A DNA stretch of 64,000 nucleotides, taken from NCBI RefSeq assembly GCF_029714405.1, contig NZ_CP121650.1, positions 682,001-746,000 on the forward strand. The letters run 5' to 3'. How positions within the stretch are numbered: position 1 is the stretch's first letter; each line of letters starts with the position of its first letter. Positions 1-7,942 of the stretch are shown here, one piece after another. Made by a program: the position numbers and the translations under genes. Below the pieces are notes generated by a model. The model did not search any database and was not told the origin of the DNA. It worked only from the letters and a program-made list of their open reading frames with translations. This DNA is from Bradyrhizobium sp. CB82 (GTDB taxonomy: Bacteria; Pseudomonadota; Alphaproteobacteria; Rhizobiales; Xanthobacteraceae).

Positions 1-865
1 GCGCGATCGCGTCCTCGATCGCGAGCCGCGTGCCTGAGCCGATCGAGAAATGCGCCGAGTGCAAGGCATCCCCGATCAAAACCATGTTCTTGAACGACCA
101 GTGCTCATTCCAGACCCAGGGGAAATTGCGCCAGACCGATTTGTTGGAGACCAGGCAGTGGCCGCCGAGCGTATCGGCAAAGACCTCCTCGCAGACGCCC
201 TTGGATTGCTCGACGTCCTTGTAGGCGAAGCCATAGGCGTGCCAGGTCGCATGATCGCATTCGACCAGGAACGTGCTCATGGTCGGGGAGTAGCGATAGT
301 GATGGGCGTTGAAGGCTCCGCGGTCGGTCTTCACGAAGGTCTGCGACAGCGTGTCGAAGTGCTTCGAGGTGCCGTACCAGACGAACTTGTTGGAGGAGTA
401 GGACAGCGAGGTGCCGAAATCGCCCTCGAACGAGCGGCGCACCAGCGAATTCAAGCCGTCGGCGGCGACGATCAGATCATGACCGTTGAGCTGATCGATA
501 GACTGGATCTGCGTGTCGAAGCGCGAGGCGACGCCGGCATCGATCACGCGCTGCTGGAGGAATTTCAGGAGATCGAGCCGTCCGATCGCCGAGAAGCCGA
601 CGCCGTCGATGGCGACGCTGTCACCGCGCAGGTTCAGCGTGATGTTCTCCCAACTCTCCATATGCGGCGCGATCGCGTCCACCGTCTCGGGGTCGTCGGA
701 ACGCAGGAACTCGAGCGCCTCGTCGGAGAAAACCACGCCAAAGCCCCAGGTCGCGTCGGCCGGGTTCTGCTCGAACAGGTCGACCTGGTCCTCGGGGTGA
801 CGCATCTTCCAGAGATAGGCGAAGTAGAGCCCGCCAGGCCCTCCGCCGATTACGGCGATCCGCAA
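1..865 (-). CDS. FAD-dependent aromatic-ring monooxygenase, salicylyl-CoA 5-hydroxylase-like (3' end outside window)
   Basis: Flavoprotein hydroxylase of class A type; 288 codons are visible and the C-terminus lies beyond the window. The N-terminus reads RIAVIGGGPGGLYFAYLWK, a Rossmann FAD-binding motif. A DGLNSLVRRSF stretch matches the DG motif, and IGDALHSAHFSIGSGTRLA matches the GD motif that contacts FAD ribityl. The ending and the run SDEALEFLRSDDPET resemble salicylyl-CoA 5-hydroxylase and 2-aminobenzoyl-CoA monooxygenase, which hydroxylate CoA thioesters of aromatic acids. Whether the C-terminal old-yellow-enzyme domain of the bifunctional forms is present cannot be seen. I chose a TTG start because GGAGG lies 6 bases upstream; in-frame ATGs at 895 and 892 are alternatives without such a site. 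The family is fairly sure, the substrate is not. Confidence 0.8.
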   Translation of the reverse strand, partial: MRIAVIGGGPGGLYFAYLWKMRHPEDQVDLFEQNPADATWGFGVVFSDEALEFLRSDDPETVDAIAPHMESWENITLNLRGDSVAIDGVGFSAIGRLDLLKFLQQRVIDAGVASRFDTQIQSIDQLNGHDLIVAADGLNSLVRRSFEGDFGTSLSYSSNKFVWYGTSKHFDTLSQTFVKTDRGAFNAHHYRYSPTMSTFLVECDHATWHAYGFAYKDVEQSKGVCEEVFADTLGGHCLVSNKSVWRNFPWVWNEHWSFKNMVLIGDALHSAHFSIGSGTRLAIEDAIA

Positions 866-983
866 CGTCGTCCTCCCAAGTTTCTGCAGCATCATTGCCG
901 GCATGCACGCCCCGGGGGCCCACGCCGCCTTGGAAATTGCTGCGCAGCCGTGGCGCGCCGCGTCGCTCTATCCTACCGCGATC

Positions 984-1781
984 TTATCGCGCGGCGAAGG
1001 GTGCCAGGACGCCTTTGCAGGCCGGTGACAGCGAGGCGGCATTGGTCGCGAGGCATTGCGCGATGCGGCCGCCGCCCGGCGCCACGCCGGCGCACAGCGA
1101 ACGGATGTCGCCGCCGCAGGCCGAGCGCACGATGAACAGCTCTTCGCGCGGCCGCAACGGCCGCAGGTTGATGACCGGCGGCGCTGCCGCAGGTGCAGCC
1201 GCCGCGGCTGCTGGCGCGCCGCCACCGCCGGTCGCGGCGCTCATCGCCTTCGCGCAGGCGGACGAGACGTTCGCCTTGTTCTTCTCCAGACATTCGAGCG
1301 CGGGCGCGCCGCCGGGCGGCACGCCCGCACAGACCTTTGGATAGTCGGAGCGACAGGCGCTTCTGATTGTGGAGACCTGTGCGCTGCTCGGCTGCTTGGC
1401 CGTGGCAGCTTTGGGCGTCTCGGCTTTGGGGGCTTCGGTCGTGGCGGTCGGCTTGGCGGGTTCGGCGGCAGGCGCCGATCCAGTCTTCGGTGCGGCCGGC
1501 GCAGCTTCGGTCTTTGGCGCAGCCGCCGGTTCAATCGCGCGCACCGCGCTCTGGCAGGCCGACGATAGGCTCGACATGTTGTTATTCAGGCATTGCAGCG
1601 CCTCGGCGCCGCCCGGCTTGACGCTCGCGCAATGCGCCTGATAGTCGGCCCGGCATGCGGACCGGATCGCACTCTTCTGCGCGTCGGTCGGGGCCTGCGC
1701 GAAGACCGGTGCTGCAGTTGCGAAGAGAGCCGCCGTAAGCAGCGCGCTACGCGTTGCGAGAAATCCTGAGCTGTTGAACAT
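984..1781 (-). CDS. secreted cysteine-rich repeat protein
   Basis: A 265-residue exported protein of unknown role. It starts with a signal peptide (MFNSSGFLATRSALL through PVFAQA). Three copies of a roughly 40-residue unit follow, each with the pattern RSAC-x(6,7)-C-x4-PGG-x(4,5)-CL-x(9,10)-AC. They lie at about residues 35-80, 130-180 and 215-262, separated by Ala/Pro/Lys-rich linkers. Four conserved cysteines per unit suggest disulfide-stabilised periplasmic modules of the cysteine-rich-repeat type. An upstream in-frame ATG at 1844 would add 21 residues before the signal peptide. I prefer 1781 because it puts the signal sequence at the N-terminus and has AGGAA upstream. No function can be assigned. 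Confidence 0.75.
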   Translation of the reverse strand: MFNSSGFLATRSALLTAALFATAAPVFAQAPTDAQKSAIRSACRADYQAHCASVKPGGAEALQCLNNNMSSLSSACQSAVRAIEPAAAPKTEAAPAAPKTGSAPAAEPAKPTATTEAPKAETPKAATAKQPSSAQVSTIRSACRSDYPKVCAGVPPGGAPALECLEKNKANVSSACAKAMSAATGGGGAPAAAAAAPAAAPPVINLRPLRPREELFIVRSACGGDIRSLCAGVAPGGGRIAQCLATNAASLSPACKGVLAPFAAR

Positions 1782-1948
1782 TTGCGTCAGTTCCTGCCCT
1801 GTCGGTAAGCCATGCCTTGAAAATCGGAGCTTCGAAAAAGTCATGTGATCGCAATCGGCGCGGGGGTCGTCACGCGCGCGGCATCATTGGCCGCTTTGGC
1901 TGCTACCGCAAGTAGATTATGCCCGCGGAATGTGGCGGGACAACAACG

Positions 1949-2950
1949 TCAGAGCTTGATCATGCGCTTGCCGCGGTTCTCGCCCGCAAGCAATCCGATC
2001 AGCGCTCGCGGCGTGTTCTCGAGGCCGTTGATGATGTCCTCCTGCACCTTCAACTGCCCCGACTTGACCCAGGCTTGCAGGTCTGCCAGCGCACGCTGGC
2101 TCTGATTCATGTAGTCCATCACGATGAAGCCCTGCATCACGAGCCGCTTCACCACGATCAAGCCGGGCACGCCGCGCGGGCCATGCGCGGACGGCGCGCC
2201 GTCATATTGTGAGATCGCACCGCAGCAGGCGATCCGGCCGTAATTGTTCATTTGCGGCAGGCAGGCTTCCAGAATGTCGCCGCCGACATTGTCGAAATAG
2301 ACGTCGATGCCCTTTGGTGCAGCCGCGCGCAACGCCTTGAACACTGCGCCGTCCTTGTAATCGACCGCGGCATCGAAGCCGAGTTCCGAGGTGAGCCAGC
2401 TGCATTTGTCCGCGCCGCCGGCGATGCCGACCACGCGACATCCCCTAATCCTGGCGATCTGTCCGACGATCGATCCGACCGAGCCAGCGGCCGCCGAGAC
2501 AACGACCGTCTCGTCCTCCTTGGGCTTGCCGATCTCCAGCAGGCCGAAATAGGCGGTGAGGCCGGCGATGCCGAACACACTGAGCAGATGCGTCAGCGGC
2601 TCGAGCTTCGGCATTTTCGTGAGATGCTTTGCGGGTACCGCGGCATAGTCCTGCCAGCCGGTGTCGCCGAACACGATATCGCCGGCTGTGATCCCCGCTG
2701 CCTTCGAGCTGATGACCTCGGCGATGGCGCCGCCCGCCATCACGCTGTTGGCCTCGACCGCCGAGCGATAGGTCGCGCCATGCATCCAGGCGCGGTTGGC
2801 AGCATCGAGCGAGATGTAGCGCACGCGTAACAGCGCCTCGCCGTCCTTCGGCTCCGGCACGGCGCCTTCGACCATCTTGAAGTGTTCCGGGCCAAGCTTG
2901 CCGCTCGGTTTCTCCACCAGGAGAATTTGGCGATTGACGGTCCCGCTCAT
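1949..2950 (-). CDS. NADP-dependent oxidoreductase, zinc-free MDR family (CurA / leukotriene B4 dehydrogenase-like)
   Basis: A 333-residue medium-chain reductase that should reduce alpha,beta-unsaturated carbonyl compounds with NADPH in the cytoplasm. The N-terminal GroES-like domain (about 1-125) has the family run LRVRYISLDAANRAWM. The Rossmann nucleotide-binding motif is AAAGSVGSIVGQIAR at about residue 153, and VYFDNVGGDILE at about 235 is typical of this clade. There are no structural-zinc cysteines, which excludes classical zinc alcohol dehydrogenases. The length fits the family (330-345). It stands alone, divergent from the symporter gene that begins 214 bases away. The natural substrate is unknown. 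Confidence 0.85.
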   Translation of the reverse strand: MSGTVNRQILLVEKPSGKLGPEHFKMVEGAVPEPKDGEALLRVRYISLDAANRAWMHGATYRSAVEANSVMAGGAIAEVISSKAAGITAGDIVFGDTGWQDYAAVPAKHLTKMPKLEPLTHLLSVFGIAGLTAYFGLLEIGKPKEDETVVVSAAAGSVGSIVGQIARIRGCRVVGIAGGADKCSWLTSELGFDAAVDYKDGAVFKALRAAAPKGIDVYFDNVGGDILEACLPQMNNYGRIACCGAISQYDGAPSAHGPRGVPGLIVVKRLVMQGFIVMDYMNQSQRALADLQAWVKSGQLKVQEDIINGLENTPRALIGLLAGENRGKRMIKL

Positions 2951-3163
2951 GGGTAGTCCCCCTCTTCAATTGGTTGACTTTTATTGATGCAGATGCCGCG
3001 CAGAAAACATGCAAGCCGCATCCGTTGTGCGCTGCGTGAAAGCTAGATCGCTCCGCCCTTTTTCACAACGGGAACATCCGGCCAACCGCGCACACCCCAA
3101 GCGTGTTGCGTCGCTGGCAAAATCTGCGACACTATGAAGCTTCGGTGTACGAGGGGGTAGGCA

Positions 3164-4459
3164 ATGTCGAACAAGTTTACGCAATACATCCTGGCGGCGA
3201 TGGTGCTGGGCATCATTGTGGGATCGGCGATCTACAACTTTCTGCCCGATACCCGCGCCGATTGGGCCTCGTCCATCAACCTGATCGCCATGATGTTCCT
3301 GCGCCTGATCAAGATGATCATCGCGCCTCTGGTGTTCGCCACCCTCGTCGGCGGCATCGCCCATATGGGCTCGGGCGCCAAGCTCGGACGCATCTTCGCC
3401 AAGACCATGGGCTGGTTCATCAGCGCCTCCTTCGTGTCGCTGATGCTCGGTCTCGTGATGGTCAACCTGCTCCAGCCCGGCGCCAACTTCCCCGGCACGC
3501 TGCCGGACAAGGCGCAATCGACCGGCCTGCCGGTCTCCGCCTTCTCGATCGAGAAGTTCCTCACCCATTTGATCCCGACCTCGATCGCGGACGCGATGGC
3601 GCAGAACGAGATCCTGCAGATCGTGATCTTCGCCGTGTTCTTCTCGGTGGCGATGGGCGCGATGCCCGAGCGCTCGAAGCCGATTCTCGGGCTGATCGAC
3701 GATCTCAGCCACATCATGCTCAAGGTGACGAGCTATGTGATGCTGTTCGCGCCGCTGGCCGTCTGGGCCGCGATCACCGCAACCGTCGCCAAGAATGGCC
3801 TTCTGGTGCTGTGGAAGCTCGTCGTCTTCATGGGCGGCTTCTATCTCTCGCTGCTGATCCTGTGGGGCATCCTGGTGATCGTCGGCTTCGTCGCCATCGG
3901 GCCGAGATACAGCCATCTGTTGAAGCTGATCCGCGAGCCGCTGATGATCGCGTTCTCGACCGCGAGCTCGGAGGCGGCCTATCCGAAGACGCTGGAAGGC
4001 CTCAACCGCTTCGGCGCCTCGTCGCGGATCTCGAGCTTCGTGCTGCCGCTCGGCTATTCCTTCAATCTCGACGGCACGATGATGTACTGCACCTTCGCGA
4101 GCGTCTTCATCGCGCAGACCTACCACATCGACATGCCGCTCGGCACCCAGCTCGCGATGCTCGCAACCCTGATGATCACCTCCAAGGGTGTCGCCGGCGT
4201 GCCGCGCGCCTCCCTCGTCGTGATCGCCTCGACGCTCGCGCAGTTCAACATTCCGGAAGCCGGCCTCTTGATGATCATGGGCATCGACACCTTCCTCGAC
4301 ATGGGCCGCAGCGCGACCAATGTGATCGGCAATACGCTGGCAACCTCGGTCGTCGCGAAGTGGGAAGGCGAGCTCGGGCCCGAGCATGCGCTCGAACCGG
4401 GCGAAGTCGTGCCGCCGGACATGGTGCCGGGCGAAGTGCCCGCGATGGCCGGCCACTGA
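3164..4459 (+). CDS. dicarboxylate/amino acid:cation symporter (DAACS family)
   Basis: A 431-residue inner-membrane secondary transporter of the GltP/DctA/EAAT fold, importing an acidic amino acid or C4-dicarboxylate with protons or sodium. The first two-thirds carry several hydrophobic helices. The re-entrant loop region has ASSEAAYPKTL at about residue 267, a variant of the serine-rich motif. NLDGTMMYCTFASVF at about 300 and SKGVAGVPRASL at about 340 form the second hairpin and substrate site. The C-terminus is charged. The next gene, encoding a periplasmic binding protein, begins 13 bases downstream, so the two are probably co-transcribed. The exact substrate cannot be read from sequence. 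Confidence 0.88.
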   Translation: MSNKFTQYILAAMVLGIIVGSAIYNFLPDTRADWASSINLIAMMFLRLIKMIIAPLVFATLVGGIAHMGSGAKLGRIFAKTMGWFISASFVSLMLGLVMVNLLQPGANFPGTLPDKAQSTGLPVSAFSIEKFLTHLIPTSIADAMAQNEILQIVIFAVFFSVAMGAMPERSKPILGLIDDLSHIMLKVTSYVMLFAPLAVWAAITATVAKNGLLVLWKLVVFMGGFYLSLLILWGILVIVGFVAIGPRYSHLLKLIREPLMIAFSTASSEAAYPKTLEGLNRFGASSRISSFVLPLGYSFNLDGTMMYCTFASVFIAQTYHIDMPLGTQLAMLATLMITSKGVAGVPRASLVVIASTLAQFNIPEAGLLMIMGIDTFLDMGRSATNVIGNTLATSVVAKWEGELGPEHALEPGEVVPPDMVPGEVPAMAGH

Positions 4460-4471
4460 CGGGAGCGCGTC

Positions 4472-5386
4472 ATGCGCCTGATATCGGCGATATCTGGTGG
4501 TCTGTTGCTGGCGTGTGCGTTGGCAACGGGAGCCTCGGGACAGACCGGCGGCGAAGGGCTGAGCCCGACCCTGTCGGCGATCAAGGGCGCGCATGTCGTG
4601 CGGCTCGGCTATCGCGAGAGCTCGCTGCCGTTCTCCTTCCTCGATCAGGCGGGCCGGCCGATCGGCTACAGCCTCGAGCTATGCGAGGCCATCGTGGAGG
4701 AGATCGGCGTCGAGGTCGACGATCCCGACCTGAAGATCGAATACGTGAAGGTCACCTCGGATGATCGCATCGATGCGATCCTCCAGAACAAGATCGACCT
4801 CGAATGCGGCTCGACCACGGCCAATGCAGAGCGCGCCAAACGCGTCGCGTTCTCGCCGTTGATATTCGTTACCGGCACCAAGCTGATGGTGCCGAAGGCG
4901 TCCACCGTTTCCGCTGTAACCGACCTCAAGGGCAAGACGGTGGTGGTGAACAAGGGCACCACCAACGAGCAGGCGATGCATGCGGTCGACAAGAAGTTTT
5001 CGCTCGGCCTCAACATCATCACCTCGCCCGATCACGAGCAGTCGTTCCAGATGCTGGCCGACGGCAAGGCCGATGCGTTCGCGACCGACGACATCCTGCT
5101 CTACGGCCTGATTCTGCGCCACAAGGCGCAGGACAAGTTCCGCGTCACCGGCGACTATTTGTCCTACGAGCCCTACGGCATCATGTTCCGCAAGGGGGAG
5201 CCGCAACTCTCGGCGGTCGTCGAGCGCACCTTCCGCAAGCTCGGCTCCAACCACGATCTCGTCCCGCTCTACAACAAATGGTTCATCGCGAGGCTGCCGA
5301 CCGGTGAGCGGCTGAACGTGCCGATCTCGCTGCAACTCGAGGAAGCCTTCAAGGCGATGGACGATTCGCCGGGTGCGAATAACTAG
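4472..5386 (+). CDS. amino-acid-type periplasmic substrate-binding protein (SBP_bac_3)
   Basis: A 304-residue periplasmic protein with a signal peptide (first about 23 residues ending ATGASGQ). It has the SBP_bac_3 fold used for polar amino acids, recognisable from GYRESSLPFSFLDQAGRPIG, the run SLELCEAIVEEIG, and the second-lobe entry DLKGKTVVVNKGTTNEQ. Length and layout match glutamate/aspartate-binding GltI proteins. GGGAG precedes the ATG. Its usual partners, an ABC permease and ATPase, are absent; instead it sits 13 bases behind a DAACS symporter. It may serve a transporter encoded elsewhere or act with the symporter; the latter is speculation. Confidence 0.85.
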   Translation: MRLISAISGGLLLACALATGASGQTGGEGLSPTLSAIKGAHVVRLGYRESSLPFSFLDQAGRPIGYSLELCEAIVEEIGVEVDDPDLKIEYVKVTSDDRIDAILQNKIDLECGSTTANAERAKRVAFSPLIFVTGTKLMVPKASTVSAVTDLKGKTVVVNKGTTNEQAMHAVDKKFSLGLNIITSPDHEQSFQMLADGKADAFATDDILLYGLILRHKAQDKFRVTGDYLSYEPYGIMFRKGEPQLSAVVERTFRKLGSNHDLVPLYNKWFIARLPTGERLNVPISLQLEEAFKAMDDSPGANN

Positions 5387-5502
5387 CGGGAGTGTGCAGC
5401 TCTGCCGGGTTGATCGCGCCGCACGCTCGCTGCAATCCATTCTCTCACCGGGGGGAGAGGGTGCAACGAGTTCGCGGCTGAGCCCAATAAACTGCGCGCT
5501 AC

Positions 5503-6432
5503 TCAGTGTTCTGAACCAAACACCCGATCCAGCGCCGCGTCGTAGGTCGCCTGCACGAGACCCGGATGGAGCTTCCCCAGCGCTTCCATCATCACGCCGG
5601 AATTGATCTCGAGCACTTTCCACGCGCCGTCGACACGGACGAGGTCGATCGACGCGAAGGTGATGCCGATGGCGCGGGCGGCGTCGATGGCGAGCTTTGC
5701 GCAGGTCGCGCGGACCTCGCCGTCCGCGATGAGGACGGGCTTTGCGCCGGCATCGAGATTGTGGCGCCAGGTGAGGAAGCGCCGCTCGCCCTTCGGCACG
5801 ACCACGTTCAGTTCGCGCGCGTCGAGCTCGTCGAGCTTCACTTTCGGCATCGCGCCCGCCAGTTCGCGCAGCGTCTGAACGCCGTCGCCGGTGACCGACG
5901 GCCGCTCCTTGCCGTAGACCACCATCGGCGTCTCATCGAGGAGAATGATCCGAACCTCGTCCTCGATCTCGACATAGGGCGCGATCACCAGGCCAAGACT
6001 CATCGCGAAGATCTCGCTCACGGCGCCTTCGAGCTCGGCGCTGCTCGTCACCTTGATGACTGACCGGCCGGCCGTGCCCTCGTTGGGCTTCGCCACGAGC
6101 CCTTGCGGGTGCTGCATCAGCAGCCGAAGCATCGCCTCCCACCAGCGCTGGCCGGCGACGTGCTCGCCCAGCTTCGGATTGAGGAAGAGATGATGGGCGA
6201 CCGAGGGCACGCCCGCCAGCGCGAGCACCTCCGATGTGGCCGATTTGTCGTTGGCGAGGCGATGCGCAATCGCGCTGTTGAGGCCGATGTCGTAGCCGAA
6301 GGCGAAGCGGCGGGTCCCGCCGCGGTGCATCGCGATCAGCCAGCCGTCCGCGCGCACGTCGATGGCGATGCCATGCCGCGCACAGTAGCTCCGTATCGCC
6401 TGGACGAATATCCGTTCATTGCTTGACATCAT
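5503..6432 (-). CDS. ATP-grasp ligase-fold protein of unknown substrate
   Basis: A 309-residue cytoplasmic enzyme with the ATP-grasp fold (RimK, glutathione synthetase and cyanophycin synthetase relatives), which joins a carboxylate to an amine or thiol through an acyl-phosphate. Visible features are the nucleotide lid LVAKPNEGTAGRSVIKV at about residue 130, the basic/acidic patch VRIILLDETPMVVYGKERP, the glycine loop SVTGDGVQTLRELA and the magnesium site VLEINSGVMMEALG near the end. These resemble the cyanophycin-synthetase/RimK clade. I chose the ATG at 6432 over one at 6459; a second ATG follows at 6429. No neighbour reveals the substrate. Confidence 0.75.
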   Translation of the reverse strand: MMSSNERIFVQAIRSYCARHGIAIDVRADGWLIAMHRGGTRRFAFGYDIGLNSAIAHRLANDKSATSEVLALAGVPSVAHHLFLNPKLGEHVAGQRWWEAMLRLLMQHPQGLVAKPNEGTAGRSVIKVTSSAELEGAVSEIFAMSLGLVIAPYVEIEDEVRIILLDETPMVVYGKERPSVTGDGVQTLRELAGAMPKVKLDELDARELNVVVPKGERRFLTWRHNLDAGAKPVLIADGEVRATCAKLAIDAARAIGITFASIDLVRVDGAWKVLEINSGVMMEALGKLHPGLVQATYDAALDRVFGSEH

Positions 6433-6634
6433 GGTTGTCCCGCCAAAAGGCCGCTTCATGCCGGAATCGGCGGTCTGCCATGGCCAAAAGCAGAGCTATT
6501 CTTAATGAATTTCTCGCGAGTGAAATGGAAATTAAGTGCTGCCTGGCACGCCATTCGGGCAAAGAAATTGCTGCAATGCGGCCTGAAAGGAGAAAATCGT
6601 TAATTATCCTGACAAATCAATGGGAAATGCCGGT

Positions 6635-6648
6635 TTGATCGGCATCAA
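6635..6648. promoter_or_regulatory. FixK/FNR-type operator upstream of fpr
   Basis: Perfect palindrome TTGAT-CGGC-ATCAA, matching the FixK2/FNR consensus TTGA-N6-TCAA used in Bradyrhizobium for microoxic activation. Its centre is 154 bases before the fpr start codon. A start of transcription 41.5 bases downstream would leave a leader of about 110 bases. It could also serve the divergent ATP-grasp gene, whose start is 203 bases away. Occupancy is inferred from the motif alone. Confidence 0.6.
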
Positions 6649-6795
6649 TTGCTGCGCAAACGAGGTTGATTATTGACCTCAATGGCGTACATCACACACG
6701 CGAAATCATCCGCCATGACAGTGGTGTCGCCCCAAGTTGAAGGGGCTAGGCAACGCTTTGGTTCAAAACCGTATCAATTCGGAATATCGAAACAC

Positions 6796-7569
6796 ATGAG
6801 CGCGTTTTATCGAGAGAAGGTCCTTTCCGTCCAGCATTGGACCGATACCCTGTTCAGCTTCCGTGCCACCCGCGACACCGGCTTCCGGTTCCAGAACGGC
6901 CAGTTCGCGATGATCGGCCTCGAAGTGGACGGCCGTCCGTTGTTGCGCGCCTACAGCATGGCGAGCGCCAATCACGAGGAAGAGCTCGAGTTCTTCTCGA
7001 TCAAGGTTCAGGACGGTCCGCTCACGTCGCGTCTCCAGAAGATCAAGGAAGGCGACACCATCCTGGTCGGCCGCAAGGCGACCGGCACGCTCGTCGCCGA
7101 CAACCTGATTCCCGGCAAGCGGCTTCTCCTGCTGTCGACCGGCACAGGCCTTGCGCCGTTCGCGAGCCTGATCAAGGACCCCGACGTCTATGACCGGTTC
7201 GAGACCATCGTGCTGGTTCACGGTTGCCGCCAGGTCTCGGAACTCGCCTATGGCGAGCAACTCGTCGCGACCTTGCGCGATGACGAATTGTTCGGGCCGA
7301 TTCTCTCCGAGAAGCTTGTCTATTATCCGACTGTGACCCGCGAGCCGTTCAAGAACCGCGGCCGCATCACCGACCTCATCAACTCCGAGCAGCTCTTCAA
7401 CGACATCGGCCAGGCCCCGCTCGACATCGCAACCGATCGCATCATGATGTGCGGCAGCCCCGCGATGCTCGAAGAGCTCCGCGGCATGTTCGAAGGCCGC
7501 GGCTTCACCGAGGGCTCCGGCAGCGAGCCCGGGCATTTCGTGATCGAAAAGGCCTTCGTGGAGCGCTGA
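6796..7569 (+). CDS. fpr: ferredoxin--NADP(+) reductase
   Basis: A 257-residue cytoplasmic flavoenzyme passing electrons between NADPH and ferredoxin or flavodoxin. The FAD-binding barrel carries RAYSMAS (the RxYS FAD motif) at about residue 51. The NADP domain has STGTGLAPFASLI at about 113 and IMMCGSPAMLEEL at about 216. The C-terminus ends IEKAFVER, as in the short bacterial Fpr subclass. An in-frame start at 6673 would give 298 residues, but the extra 41 are not family-like. The ATG at 6796 begins MSAFYREKVLSVQHWTDTLF, which matches known N-termini. A FixK-type box lies upstream, consistent with supplying low-potential electrons in low oxygen, though that is inference. Confidence 0.92.
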   Translation: MSAFYREKVLSVQHWTDTLFSFRATRDTGFRFQNGQFAMIGLEVDGRPLLRAYSMASANHEEELEFFSIKVQDGPLTSRLQKIKEGDTILVGRKATGTLVADNLIPGKRLLLLSTGTGLAPFASLIKDPDVYDRFETIVLVHGCRQVSELAYGEQLVATLRDDELFGPILSEKLVYYPTVTREPFKNRGRITDLINSEQLFNDIGQAPLDIATDRIMMCGSPAMLEELRGMFEGRGFTEGSGSEPGHFVIEKAFVER

Positions 7570-7942
7570 GCTTCGTGCGGCGTGGCGCGATCCCGCGCCA
7601 CATGCCATCATCGTCGTCCCGGGGCGCCCGAAGCGCGAGCCTGGGGTCTTCGCCAAATTCAATCCTGTGGTCATGGGTCTCGGATCGGCGCGCGCTGTGC
7701 TCGCCTGTCCGGGACAGCGGCTGAGTTTGTGGTGCGCCTGTGGCCGTACTGGGCGGTCCAGCGCAGCGCCAGTCCACCATTGCTGTCTTATTCCGATCCG
7801 GTCTATTGCACTGCAGCAGCCTGCCCACCCGGCGGATTGATTTGCGTCGGTCGAATTCGGTAGCCAGAAAAGCGGGCCGCGTCATACCGTAAGAGGGACG
7901 CGGGCGTATCATACCCCGTCATTCCGATGAGAGGATGTGATC
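7570..7942. other. intergenic region without a supported gene
   Basis: The region holds only short ORFs of shadow quality. Just after fpr there is a hairpin with stem GTGGCGCG, loop ATCC and the exact complement (7582-7601), not followed by a T run. It may act as a weak transcriptional stop. AGAGG at 7930-7934 is the likely ribosome binding site of the next gene. Confidence 0.5.

Noticed and set aside
50..1135. Long plus-strand ORF opposite the monooxygenase gene
   Set aside because: Antisense shadow of the minus-strand flavoprotein; its translation is Arg/Asp/Val-rich without domain signatures.
2981..4594. 537-codon minus-strand ORF over the symporter gene
   Set aside because: Very His/Asp/Glu/Arg-rich, as expected from reading an alphaproteobacterial membrane-protein gene backwards. 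No signature is present.
6423..6638. 71-codon plus-strand ORF between the ATP-grasp and fpr genes
   Set aside because: No ribosome binding site, no family match and composition typical of an AT-richer regulatory region; the FixK-type box begins right at its end.
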